From the NCBI GenBank assembly GCA_964575975.1, contig CAZNTU010000067.1, positions 1 through 25,549 of the forward strand: a DNA stretch of 25,549 bases. Reading direction: 5' to 3'. Position 1 is the stretch's first letter. Each line of letters opens with the position of its first letter. The position numbers were made by a program, and so were the translations under genes. The notes beneath the pieces were generated by a model that saw nothing but the letters and a program-made list of their open reading frames with translations, did not search any database and was not told the DNA's origin. This DNA comes from G963674505 sp964575975 (lineage in GTDB: Bacteria; Desulfobacterota; Desulfobacteria; Desulfobacterales; SKZT01). Below are positions 1 through 9,009 of this stretch, piece after piece.

Positions 1-1638
1 GGCATGTTCGATCCTCGGTCAACTGGAAACACCCCCCTACCCCCCTCAAGGGGGGAATTGCACCGCCGCCCAACCGCACAGCTCGAAAATTTTCGATCTT
101 TTTTCTTGGCCCTCTGTCCCGCATATCGTTCCGTCCCAGAACCGATCCGCACCGCCGTTTCCTTTCGACGGTTCGCGACCGCGGAAAACGATCCGCGCCC
201 GTCGCCCGTCCGGTTCGAGGCGATCGCGCGGCGGGACTCTATGCTGTCGCGCGGCCCCCGGTTCCGTTTCGGACTCCGGAAATCGTCCGGCTCCATACCG
301 CGTCCGATTGTTTCGTGCCGAATCTTGCGGTTTTCGGCCGACCCTGCGGCGGCTCGCGGCACGGGCGAACCGAAAATGCGGAAACGCGGTCGTAACGCGG
401 CGGGACGCGACCCGACGCCGGCGGTTCCTCCCATGGAGAATGCCGCCAGGTCGCGGACGGGTTCGCCGGATGCGCCTTGTGGCCGTCGTCCCGAAGCCCG
501 TCGGCGTCGGCCGGCCGGCACCGGTCGCGCGCGGATTCCGCCGCCGCCCCCTCCGATGCTCCCCGAACGGACGCGGCACCGACGGGACCGCGCCCGTCTC
601 GTTCGGCGTCCTTTTTTCGCGGAGCCTCCTGTCGTTGTCGTCTATCCCGTCAACGACAATGGCATGAAATCATTGAAGATACCGATGCCTATCGATTTTT
701 TTCGCCGTCCGGCCGCCCCGCTCCCCTCCGTCTGGCGTCGCGGATTCGGATGCCGCCCTACGACGTTTCGAAGCACGGGCGATCCATGCTTTAAAGCGTC
801 GGTTTCCTCCGGCGACTAATCGTGCCCGTCGAGGTTTTCCGGATTTCCGGCCGCTTCGGATAGCCGTTTCGCGTCGTCTCGGGGCTTCGGATCGACTTCC
901 GATTTTCCCGTTTGCTCCCGTATTCGTTCCGGATCGCGATCCGGATGTTTCCAGGAAATCGAAAAAAACGTCGATGTCCGAAATAGAAAAACGCGACTTC
1001 CCGATCCGGTTTCCGCGCGATGCGGATTGTTTTGCGAATCGGCGGGCGGGGTGTTTTTTTCGGTTCGACGCATTCCTCCGCGAGCCGAAGGGTTCGAAAT
1101 CCGAATTCCCAAACGGCTTCGGATTAAAGCCCGAAGAGGAAATACGAAATTTCCGATTATAACAGATTTGGGGTGGAGTCTTGAAAGAACGTAACACCGG
1201 GCGTGCCGATGGATATTCTCCCAATACCCTTTGCGTTTTTTCCACCTTTCCGCCTCTCGCGCCGGCAACTGCGGATTCGATTCGGCGCGAACCGGTCGGC
1301 CGAACGGCCGGACGCGCGCCGAAAGACAGGGTAACGGTGGGTTGGCGCCGGGCAAGCTTGCAGATCCGGGGCTTCGACGGGCTCCATAAAGGAGACGACG
1401 CCCCATCCCTCGACCCCACCCACCCTTGAGCCGCGGATCGGGCGCCGGAGGAATCTTCGACCCGAACCCGCGCTCAAGGACGGACACGGATTGGCGCTGT
1501 GCGGTTCCAGAGTGTTTGTTTCTTGCCGAAGCCCATATTCGATTGTTTGGCTATGGGTTAAGGGGTTCGGCATAATTTTTGAGTTGGTTGTAATTCGAAG
1601 AAAGCCTAGTTCTTCATTTCCTGACCTTATGGAACACC
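1..1638. other. Geneless spacer of about 1.6 kb
   Basis: No reading frame here looks like a protein. The open frames are Arg/Pro/Ser-rich, overlap one another on both strands, lack Shine-Dalgarno sequences and show no known motif, as expected for GC-rich non-coding DNA. Visible structure is limited to a C6-TCAA-G6 hairpin at 40-55 and a perfect 18-bp palindrome at 928-945. It may be decayed coding sequence, but I recognise no fragment. Confidence 0.6.
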
Positions 1639-1668
1639 AAAAAAAAGCGGAAGAAAGTTCTTCCGCTT
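1639..1668 (-). terminator. Rho-independent terminator of the oxidoreductase operon
   Basis: On the minus strand a 10-11 bp GC-containing stem (arms 1645-1655 and 1658-1668) is followed directly by eight T residues (1639-1646 read in reverse). It lies about 75 nt downstream of the last gene of the oxidoreductase operon, the expected place for an intrinsic terminator. Confidence 0.85.
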
Positions 1669-1692
1669 ATCCTGTCATTCGCCATCAAGCGA

Positions 1693-1733
1693 CCGCCTGA
1701 ACCGGAATTTTCCCGAAGCCCCGGTTCTGGCGG
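1693..1733 (-). repeat. Hairpin just after the FAD oxidoreductase stop codon
   Basis: A 13-bp inverted repeat with one mismatch (arms 1693-1705 and 1721-1733, 15-nt loop) starts 11 nt after the stop codon of the FAD oxidoreductase. It has no T tract of its own. It may protect the 3' end of the mRNA or assist the terminator at 1639-1668. Confidence 0.5.
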
Positions 1734-1743
1734 CCGCACCCGA

Positions 1744-3402
1744 TTATTTTTCCAGCGTCATCTGGATGTAATGGCACGGGCATTCCTTCGCGCAAAGTCC
1801 GCAGCCCTTGCAGAAGTCGTAGTCGAACTCGTACTTGCCTGTGGACGTGGAAATCTTGACGGCGTTGTCCGGGCAGTACATGAGGCAGTTGTCGCACTGG
1901 AAGCACAGGCCGCAACTGAAACAGCGGCCGGCTTCCCGGACGATTTCTTCGCGGTCGAAGGGCGGATAAATTTCGTTGAAGTTTTTCAGTCGGAGGTGGA
2001 CCTCGGCGGCTTCCTTTTCGAACCGTTTTTCGGGACTGTAGTAGTAGGTGTTCAAATCCTTTGAATAAACGACCGGAGGCCTCGCCAAGTGGCCTTCCAA
2101 TCTTCCTTCGATGTAGTCTTCGATCGCCGAGGCGGCGCGCAGGCCCTGTCCGACGGCGGCGGAAACGGTTTCCAGTCCCAGAACGGCGTCGCCGCCCGCG
2201 AAAACCTTGTCCATGCTGGTCATCAGCTGCTCGCTGACATCGATCCACTTGTCGTCGCGCTTCTGGATCACTTCGATCCCGTCGTAATCCACCGCCTGCC
2301 CCGTGGCCATGATGACGGTGTCCGCGGGAACGACGGCTTCCGACCCGGCAATGGGAACCGGTCTGGCGCGACCGCTGGCGTCCGCTTCCTTCAGCTCCAT
2401 CTGCACGCACAAGACTCCGATGACGCGGTTGTCGTCCACGATGATCTTCACCGGATTGGTGTGATAGCGGAACATGATGCGCTCTTCCATCGCCTCGTCG
2501 ATCTCGGCGGTGATGGCGGGCATTTCGTTGCGGGTACGCCGGTAGACGACGTTCACGTTGGCCCCCATACGCTTGGCCACGCGGGCGCAGTCCATTGCCG
2601 TGTTGCCGCCGCCGACGACCACGACGTCCTTGCCCACGTCGATTTTCTTGCCGCCGTTGATTTCCTTCAGGAATCCCACGCCGGTGAAAACGTTGCGCAC
2701 GTCTTCGCCGGGAAGATTAAGGGAAATCCCCTTCTGGGCTCCGACGCCCAGGAAGACTGCGTTGTATTCATGGAGCAACTGATCCATGGGGATGTTCACG
2801 CCCACTTTCACGTTGCATTCCATGTCGATTCCCAGTCTCAGGACGGATTCGATTTCGCGGTCCAACACTTCCCTGGGCAGACGATAGGCCGGGATGCCCC
2901 AGCGCATCATGCCGCCCGGCTGGCCCGTTCCTTCGAAGATTTTTACCTTGAAGCCTCTTTTGGCCAGGTGGAAGGCGCAAGACAATCCGGCGGGGCCGGA
3001 GCCCACGACGGCGATTTTTTCCTTGCGCGTCGCGGTGATGATCTTTTTGTGCTCCAGTCGTTTTTCCAGTCCATAGTCCCCTACGGTGCGCTCGGCGCAG
3101 TTGATCGCCAGAGGCGTATCGAAATCGCGGCGGTTGCATCCGCCCTCGCAGGGATGCGGGCACACTCTTCCGCACGTCGCCGGAAGCGGATTGGTGCGGG
3201 AGAGAACATGCCAGGCGCCCTCGTAGTCCTGCTTTTCCGCCAGAGTCCGCAGAAAGCCGCGAATGTCGTTGCTTGCCGGGCAGCTATTGGAACAGGGCGG
3301 AGTCTGCATGATGTTCACGGGCATCATGGTCCGCCACGATCCGGTCTTGTAGGGAACCACATTGCGTAAATCCAGGGCTAACCCTAAAGGCAGCTTTTCC
3401 AT
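1744..3402 (-). CDS. GltD-like FAD/NAD(P) oxidoreductase with C-terminal 2[4Fe-4S] ferredoxin domain
   Basis: A 552-residue flavoprotein of the glutamate-synthase small-subunit type. The N-terminal Fe-S domain has Cys37, 41, 77, 81, 85 and 89. The FAD-binding GSGPAGL lies at 134-140, a second dinucleotide fold (GGGNTAM) at 264-270, ATGQ at 366-369 and FAGGD at 401-405. The C-terminus adds a ferredoxin domain with two cysteine clusters (494-510 and 531-543) ending in CP pairs. The start codon overlaps the stop of the beta-subunit gene by one base (TAATG), so translation is coupled. It is the last gene of the gamma-alpha-beta operon. No separate delta (ferredoxin) subunit is present, so this protein probably receives electrons from the oxidoreductase and passes them to or from NAD(P). 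That role is inferred; the domain order is directly visible. The protein should be cytoplasmic. Confidence 0.88.
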   Translation of the reverse strand: MEKLPLGLALDLRNVVPYKTGSWRTMMPVNIMQTPPCSNSCPASNDIRGFLRTLAEKQDYEGAWHVLSRTNPLPATCGRVCPHPCEGGCNRRDFDTPLAINCAERTVGDYGLEKRLEHKKIITATRKEKIAVVGSGPAGLSCAFHLAKRGFKVKIFEGTGQPGGMMRWGIPAYRLPREVLDREIESVLRLGIDMECNVKVGVNIPMDQLLHEYNAVFLGVGAQKGISLNLPGEDVRNVFTGVGFLKEINGGKKIDVGKDVVVVGGGNTAMDCARVAKRMGANVNVVYRRTRNEMPAITAEIDEAMEERIMFRYHTNPVKIIVDDNRVIGVLCVQMELKEADASGRARPVPIAGSEAVVPADTVIMATGQAVDYDGIEVIQKRDDKWIDVSEQLMTSMDKVFAGGDAVLGLETVSAAVGQGLRAASAIEDYIEGRLEGHLARPPVVYSKDLNTYYYSPEKRFEKEAAEVHLRLKNFNEIYPPFDREEIVREAGRCFSCGLCFQCDNCLMYCPDNAVKISTSTGKYEFDYDFCKGCGLCAKECPCHYIQMTLEK

Positions 3403-4292
3403 TATATATTAAACCTCTCTATATTCTGGTTTGCAATTTCTTGAATCCGAGCCACGGCAGCCGTCGGCGTTCCTTTTTTAAACAGATGGCGGAACCTGTT
3501 TTGAAGCTTCAGGTATTCTTCCACCGGTCTTTTTCGGGGGATCTTCAGGACGTTGGTCGTTTTGCCGTCTCTGATTTCGAACACGGGGAAGAGGCAGGTG
3601 TCCTTGGCCAGACGGCAGATCTGCACCGTCAAGTCTCCGGGATGTCCCCAGCCCAGCGGGCAGGGTGCGAGGATGTGAAGATACTTCGGGCCTTCGATGG
3701 AAAGGGCGATCTTCACCTTGCGCTGCAAGTCTCTGTAGTCGTCCACCGTAGCCGTCGCCACATAGGGAATGCCGTGGTTGGCGGCGATCAGAGGCAGATT
3801 CTTTTTCGTGGTTTTGTTTCCCGCCGGAGTCGTGGTGGTCCGGGCGCCGAGAGGCGTGAAGCTGGAGCGCTGCACTCCGGTGTTCATGTAGGCTTCGTTG
3901 TCGTAGCAGACATACAGGATATTGTGTCCGCGCTCGAACATGCCGCTGATGCACTGGAAGCCGATGTCAGCCGTGCTGCCGTCGCCGCCTTGGGCGATGA
4001 TGTTGACGGGGCCCTTGTTCAGAGCTTTGTAGGCGGCTTCGACGCCCGAGGCCACCGCCGCGGAGTTCTCAAAAAGGCTGTGCAGGAACGGAACGCGCCA
4101 GGAAGGGTCCGGATAGGGAGAGCTGAACACTTCCAGACATCCCGTGGCCACACAGGCGATGGTGTTTTCGCCCGAGGCGTCCGTCACGAGACGGGCGGCC
4201 AGAGCCTGGCCGCAACCGCCGCAAGCGCGGTGTCCGCTTGCGAAAAGATTCTTCTTTTCGACTTTATCCAAATCTTTTATTCTTTCATCCAT
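3402..4292 (-). CDS. porB: 2-oxoacid:ferredoxin oxidoreductase beta subunit (TPP-binding)
   Basis: A 296-residue protein matching the beta subunit of pyruvate or ketoisovalerate:ferredoxin oxidoreductases. This subunit binds thiamine pyrophosphate and the [4Fe-4S] cluster next to it. Cys24 and Cys27 (CGGC), Cys52 and Cys210 are the likely cluster ligands. The TPP/Mg motif runs from GGDGST at 102-107 to YDNEAYMNTG at 130-139. GWGHPGD at 214-220 is typical of the family. The enzyme decarboxylates a 2-oxoacid with CoA to acyl-CoA, CO2 and reduced ferredoxin, or runs in reverse. The gene sits one base after the alpha gene and overlaps the FAD oxidoreductase start, a tight operon. Pyruvate versus branched-chain 2-oxoacid cannot be settled by reading alone. 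Confidence 0.92.
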   Translation of the reverse strand: MDERIKDLDKVEKKNLFASGHRACGGCGQALAARLVTDASGENTIACVATGCLEVFSSPYPDPSWRVPFLHSLFENSAAVASGVEAAYKALNKGPVNIIAQGGDGSTADIGFQCISGMFERGHNILYVCYDNEAYMNTGVQRSSFTPLGARTTTTPAGNKTTKKNLPLIAANHGIPYVATATVDDYRDLQRKVKIALSIEGPKYLHILAPCPLGWGHPGDLTVQICRLAKDTCLFPVFEIRDGKTTNVLKIPRKRPVEEYLKLQNRFRHLFKKGTPTAAVARIQEIANQNIERFNI

Positions 4293-4293
4293 T

Positions 4294-5469
4294 TTATAAA
4301 TCTCTCTCTGCTATGATAGCTTTGTTCAGACCCAGGAAATCCAGTTCGACCGGCTCTTTCTCCACTCTGTCCACCATGTACCGCAGATCGTCCAGGGAGA
4401 TGTTGCGGCCGCCAAGACCGGCGATGAAGCTGCTGATGTGGCGCTTCGCCTGTTCTTCGCGCGGGAAGGACCAACGGATGTCGCTGGCCAGAATGCCGCC
4501 CCGACCCAGGGAGACCGCTTTTTCGAGAACGACGATGTTCGTCTTGTCTTTCAGGACGTTGTAGACCGCCTGCCTCGGGAAAGGGCGGAAAGAACAGATC
4601 TGCAAGAGACCGACTTTTTTGCCTTCTTCTTCGAAGCGGTCGATCAGATCCTTGATGCTTCCGACGATCGAGCCCATGGAGACAATGACGACGTCCGCCT
4701 TTTCTATTTTGTAGGTCTTGATCAGACCGCCGCTGTTTCTTCCGAAATGACGGGAGAAATCGTTGCTGACCTGCTTGATGACTTCCTCGGATTTTTCCAT
4801 CGCCCGGTGCAGGGTGTAGCGCGTTTCCATGTAGAAGCGGGGATCCGCGTACAGGCCGATGCCTCTGGGCCATCGGGGGTCTACGATCTGCGTTCTTTTG
4901 ATGGGCGGCAGGAATTCGTCCACTTCTCTCTGTTCCGGAACGTCCACCGGTTCGTAGGCGTGGGTCAGAATGAAGCCGTCCATGCAGACCATCGCCGGCA
5001 GAGAGGTCTGTTCGGCGATTTTGAAAGCCTGAATGTGCAAATCCGCCGCTTCCTGGTTGTCCTCGGCGAAAATCTGGACCCATCCCGCGTCCCGAACCGC
5101 CATCGAATCCTGCTGATCGTTCCAGATGTTCAACGGAGCGGAAATGGCTCGGTTGGCGCAAGTCAGAACGATGGGCAAGCGCATGCCCGCGATGCAGTAG
5201 ATCACTTCGCTCATGAGAAGCAATCCCTGGGAAGTCGTCGCCGTATAGGTACGGGCGCCCGCCGCGCTGGCACCTAGAACGACCGACGCGGCGGCGAATT
5301 CGCTTTCCACGTTCACGAATTGCGCTTCCAGACGACCTTCCGCGACAATTTGAGCCAAATCTTCCACGATATGGGTTTGAGGGGTAATGGGGTATGCCGA
5401 TATCACGTGAGGACGGCACAGCGCCACTACATCCGCGACGGCTTGCGATCCTTCGATTTGTTTAAACAT
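4294..5469 (-). CDS. porA: 2-oxoacid:ferredoxin oxidoreductase alpha subunit
   Basis: A 391-residue alpha subunit of the 2-oxoacid:ferredoxin oxidoreductase, carrying the pyrimidine-binding half of the TPP site. The hallmark YPITPQT is at 26-32, followed by the NVESEFAA segment near 53-60 and the TTSQGL loop near 78-83. I place the start at the ATG at 5467-5469, which has GAGG about 8 nt upstream. A TTG at 5487 would extend the frame by six residues but has no better signal. The gene overlaps the end of the gamma gene by 8 nt, suggesting translational coupling. It pairs with the beta subunit just downstream to form the catalytic core. Confidence 0.92.
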   Translation of the reverse strand: MFKQIEGSQAVADVVALCRPHVISAYPITPQTHIVEDLAQIVAEGRLEAQFVNVESEFAAASVVLGASAAGARTYTATTSQGLLLMSEVIYCIAGMRLPIVLTCANRAISAPLNIWNDQQDSMAVRDAGWVQIFAEDNQEAADLHIQAFKIAEQTSLPAMVCMDGFILTHAYEPVDVPEQREVDEFLPPIKRTQIVDPRWPRGIGLYADPRFYMETRYTLHRAMEKSEEVIKQVSNDFSRHFGRNSGGLIKTYKIEKADVVIVSMGSIVGSIKDLIDRFEEEGKKVGLLQICSFRPFPRQAVYNVLKDKTNIVVLEKAVSLGRGGILASDIRWSFPREEQAKRHISSFIAGLGGRNISLDDLRYMVDRVEKEPVELDFLGLNKAIIAERDL

Positions 5470-6019
5470 TGAGCTTCCTCTTTTCAATGATTTCGTGAGC
5501 CCGTTCGAGGGCCGCCACGTTGTTTTCGCCTATAGCGCCCGGAAATTTCCCCATGATGGCCTGCTGCACCGCCTCCAGGCTGACCAGCCCCGTGATGCTG
5601 CAAAAAGCCCCGATCATGATGGCGTTGGGAATGGGCCTCCCGATGATCTCGAGGGCGATTTCCGTGGCCGGAATGGTTTCCACCGTAGCCGTCGTTTTCA
5701 ATTTCAGCTCCTCGGGAGCCTTTTCCGTGTTGATCAGGATCATGCCGTCGGGTTTCAACCCGTCCAGAATGGGCACGGACTCGATCAGATAATAATCCTG
5801 CACGATCAGATAGTCCGGATGGCGCACATCCTCCCTGATGCGAATTTTTTTGTCGTCAATTCTGACAAACGCCTGGACAGGGGCTCCCACGCGTTCGGCG
5901 CCGAAAGAAGGGAACGCCTGCGCGAACTTGCCGTCCTTAAACGCCGCGATCGCCAGAAGCTCCGCAGCTGCAACGTTGCCTTGGCCGCCTCGACCATGAA
6001 TTCTGATTTCAATCATCAT
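5462..6019 (-). CDS. porG: 2-oxoacid:ferredoxin oxidoreductase gamma subunit
   Basis: A protein of about 185 residues beginning MMIEIRIHGRGGQG, the signature N-terminus of gamma subunits. The domain contributes to CoA binding and to holding the complex together. The likely start is one of two adjacent ATGs (6019 or 6016), preceded by AACAGG. The longer frame back to 6067 adds a Arg/Cys-rich stretch not found in the family. It is the first gene of the operon, ahead of alpha, beta and the FAD/ferredoxin protein. A fifteen-codon open frame with a strong ribosome-binding site overlaps its start codon. Confidence 0.9.
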   Translation of the reverse strand: MMIEIRIHGRGGQGNVAAAELLAIAAFKDGKFAQAFPSFGAERVGAPVQAFVRIDDKKIRIREDVRHPDYLIVQDYYLIESVPILDGLKPDGMILINTEKAPEELKLKTTATVETIPATEIALEIIGRPIPNAIMIGAFCSITGLVSLEAVQQAIMGKFPGAIGENNVAALERAHEIIEKRKLNV

Positions 6020-6056
6020 TTTTACCTGTTTTCTGAGGGCCGTTGTACATGTCCAT
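6009..6056 (-). other. Possible short leader ORF overlapping the porG start
   Basis: A short frame begins with ATG at 6054-6056, or with the in-frame ATG at 6048-6050, which is preceded by GGAGG at good spacing. It encodes MDMYNGPQKTGKNDD and stops at 6009-6011, just inside porG, so it overlaps the porG start codons. The ribosome-binding site is stronger than that of porG itself. It could couple translation into porG, or be chance or a leftover gene start. No function is recognised. Confidence 0.3.
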
Positions 6057-6161
6057 CTCCTCCGCATCGCATTTCAAACGGCCGTTAACACCGTTCCGCA
6101 TTTCATAAAGGCGCAAGCGTTTTCGCGCTTTTCCCTCGCCGGAGCGATCCTGCTTGAAGAG

Positions 6162-6240
6162 ATAGGAACTCGATTTTTGTCAACGAAAACACAACGCGCC
6201 TAAAATAAAATAGGAACTCGCTTTTTGTCAACGAAAATAC
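6162..6240. repeat. Two 31-bp direct repeats, likely operator/promoter of the por operon
   Basis: Two copies (6162-6192 and 6210-6240, period 48 bp) differ at only two positions. Each contains the imperfect palindrome TTTTyGTyrACrAAAA, which reads TTGACA on the minus strand. They lie about 150-220 bp upstream of porG. Two spaced near-identical palindromes in a promoter region suggest a dimeric regulator binding cooperatively; the regulator is unknown. Confidence 0.55.
6202..6231 (-). promoter_or_regulatory. Candidate sigma-70 promoter for the por operon
   Basis: Minus strand: TTGACA (6226-6231), an 18-bp spacer, then TATTTT (6202-6207). The -35 hexamer lies inside the second 31-bp repeat, so a protein bound there would affect transcription. 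The -10 matches consensus at four of six positions, so this is moderate evidence only. Confidence 0.4.
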
Positions 6241-6260
6241 CACGAGCTTTTCAAATGGGC

Positions 6261-6326
6261 CCCTTCCGCCCTTGCCACGCCTCGGCCGCGACATTTTGCG
6301 GCCGAGGCGTGGCAAGGGCGGAAGGG
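6261..6326. repeat. Perfect 29-bp-stem palindrome, REP/MITE-like
   Basis: Arms 6261-6289 and 6298-6326 are perfect reverse complements around an 8-nt loop (GACATTTT). The GC-rich stem has no T tract on either side, so it is not a classical terminator. It sits between the por promoter region and the vapC remnant. Such perfect long hairpins in spacers are usually repeated extragenic palindromes or small non-autonomous elements. A second large but unrelated palindrome is at 23299-23361. Confidence 0.7.
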
Positions 6327-6489
6327 ATGGTGGCATGGAATGAAGAAAACGGGCAAAAATTGCCGACGGGTTGAAAATGGTTCGTCGAAAGTCGGAAACG
6401 GTTCGAAAATCGATGGAAACGGCCTGGTAGAAGCTTTAAAGGATAAGGGACAAGGGGCGAAAACTCGAAATGAAAGACAGGCCTGGAAC

Positions 6490-6690
6490 TTACACAAGAG
6501 GGTTGATCCACTTCAAACCGGAAAATCGGGAGAAGTCCGTGTCGCACGAATACAATACCCCGCCTTTTTCGATAGCCAATGCGGCGACATGCGCGTCGGT
6601 CGTCAAGTTGGAAGCCGTGCCGAATTCCAAAATAATTTGTCTCAGAATAGTCCAATGTCTGTCCGTCGGGGTTGCGATTTGAACCGGCTT
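6490..6690 (-). pseudogene. 3' remnant of a vapC (PIN-domain ribonuclease toxin) gene
   Basis: An open stretch of 66 codons reads as the C-terminal half of a VapC toxin: RHWTILRQII, then TDAHVAALAIE with the conserved Asp, then SCDTDFSRF and GLKWINPLV before the stop at 6490-6492. Intact VapC proteins have roughly 130-145 residues. Here the frame is closed by TGA codons just upstream (6691-6693 and beyond), with no start codon and no N-terminal DTN strand. No antitoxin gene lies next to it. It is therefore a decayed fragment and should not be active. The motif match is by eye and fairly strong. Confidence 0.72.
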
Positions 6691-6784
6691 TCAAAGACAT
6701 CATAACATCGATTTTCAGAGGGCGTCAACCGCGACAATGTCTTTACAAACGACGGATCTTGCGGTTAATATGCAATTTATGATT

Positions 6785-6812
6785 TTGCCAAGGCGAAAAA
6801 AATGGGTATAGT
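6785..6812 (+). promoter_or_regulatory. Candidate sigma-70 promoter for the thiolase gene
   Basis: TTGCCA (6785-6790), a 16-bp spacer and TATAGT (6807-6812); each hexamer matches consensus at five of six positions. Transcription would start near 6819, leaving a leader of about 80 nt that contains the palindrome at 6837-6851. Confidence 0.5.
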
Positions 6813-6836
6813 GATGTTCCAGCGCGAAAAAACAGA

Positions 6837-6851
6837 CCGGGAAATTCCCGG
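6837..6851. promoter_or_regulatory. Perfect palindrome in the thiolase leader, possible operator
   Basis: CCGGGAAATTCCCGG is a perfect 7-1-7 palindrome about 25 nt downstream of the candidate -10 and about 47 nt ahead of the start codon, a usual place for a repressor site. The half-site CCGGGAAAT recurs once at 9742-9750, upstream of the acyl-CoA dehydrogenase gene. Confidence 0.4.
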
Positions 6852-6897
6852 CGGTCGCGAAGTGTAATTTCGTCAAAAACCCAAAATACGGAGGAGC

Positions 6898-8076
<1,179 letters not shown>

Positions 8077-8087
8077 AAGGAATTCCC

Positions 8088-8939
8088 ATGGAAATCAAAA
8101 CTTTCGGAGTGGTGGGAGCGGGCCAGATGGGCAACGGCATCGCCCAGGTCGCGGCCATGAGCGGCCTGGAAGTCGTCATGAGCGATATACGGGAGGAATT
8201 GACGGAGAAGGGTCTCTCCAATATTCGAAAAATGCTCGGGAAAGGGGTGGAAAAGGAAAAAATCACCCGGCAGGACGCCGATTCCGCCCTTTCCAGAATC
8301 GAAACGACCGTCGATCTGAAGAACATGGAAAAGGCCGATTTCGTGGTCGAGGCGGCGACCGAGGTGGAAAAGATCAAGTTCCGGATTTTCAAGGACCTGG
8401 ACGACATTTGCTCTCCCGAAGTGATTTTGGCCACGAACACGTCCTCGATACCTATCGGGAGAATCGGTGCGCAGACTCGTCGCCCCGACAAGGTGATCGG
8501 GATGCATTTCATGAACCCGGTCCCCCTGATGAAACTGGTGGAGGTCATCCGCGGGCTGGCCACGTCCGACGAAACCTTCCGGACCACGTGGGAGCTTTCC
8601 GAAAAGTTCGGGAAGACTCCCGCGGAAGCGAACGACTATCCGGGGTTCATTTCCAACCGTATTCTGATGCCCATGATCAACGAGGCCGTTTTCGCCCTCT
8701 ATCACCAAGTGGGCACCAAGGAAGCCATCGACACGGTAATGAAACTGGGGATGAACCATCCCATGGGGCCGCTCGAACTGGCGGACCTCATTGGGTTGGA
8801 CACTTGCCTCGCCATCATGGAAACCCTTTACGAAGGTTTCAACGACACCAAGTACCGTCCCTGCCCGCTCCTTAGAAAATACGTGGAGGCGGGTTGGCTG
8901 GGACGGAAATCCGGAAAAGGATTCTACGAGTACGGATAA
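8088..8939 (+). CDS. hbd: 3-hydroxybutyryl-CoA dehydrogenase
   Basis: A 283-residue NAD(P)-dependent 3-hydroxyacyl-CoA dehydrogenase of the stand-alone short type, which normally has about 282 residues. It interconverts acetoacetyl-CoA and 3-hydroxybutyryl-CoA. The Rossmann loop GVVGAGQMGNG lies at 7-17. VIGMHFMNPVPLMKLVEV carries the catalytic pair His140 and Glu152. Asn190 sits in PGFISNR, and HPMGPLELADLIGLD is the C-terminal domain signature. The ATG at 8088 lies 11 nt after the thiolase stop, with AAAAGGAA as ribosome-binding site. The open frame continues upstream through the thiolase gene, but that part is only a shadow. Crotonase and ETF, the expected partners, are not in this window. 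Confidence 0.94.
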   Translation: MEIKTFGVVGAGQMGNGIAQVAAMSGLEVVMSDIREELTEKGLSNIRKMLGKGVEKEKITRQDADSALSRIETTVDLKNMEKADFVVEAATEVEKIKFRIFKDLDDICSPEVILATNTSSIPIGRIGAQTRRPDKVIGMHFMNPVPLMKLVEVIRGLATSDETFRTTWELSEKFGKTPAEANDYPGFISNRILMPMINEAVFALYHQVGTKEAIDTVMKLGMNHPMGPLELADLIGLDTCLAIMETLYEGFNDTKYRPCPLLRKYVEAGWLGRKSGKGFYEYG

Positions 8940-9009
8940 ACCGACCGGCCGAATCGGTGCTGATTATGCTTCCTTCTGGCGAAAGGGTCGGTTTCGACTT
9001 CGGCCGCAG

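Noticed and set aside
974..1162. A 62-codon frame with fairly protein-like composition.
   Set aside because: No ribosome-binding site, no recognised motif, and isolated in a geneless region.
4..1573. Several long overlapping open frames on both strands in the left spacer, including 4-819 (+), 670-1419 (-) and 1157-1573 (-).
   Set aside because: Arg/Pro/Ser-rich translations, no ribosome-binding sites, no motifs and mutual overlap; open frames of this kind are expected in GC-rich non-coding DNA.
2089..3369. A 426-codon frame on the plus strand.
   Set aside because: It is the mirror of the FAD oxidoreductase gene, rich in His/Gly/Asp, and has no domain.
6228..6705. Open frames 6228-6497 (-), 6251-6703 (-), 6340-6705 (+) and 6470-6682 (+).
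   Set aside because: They overlap the palindrome and the vapC remnant in the wrong phase or strand; none has a motif.
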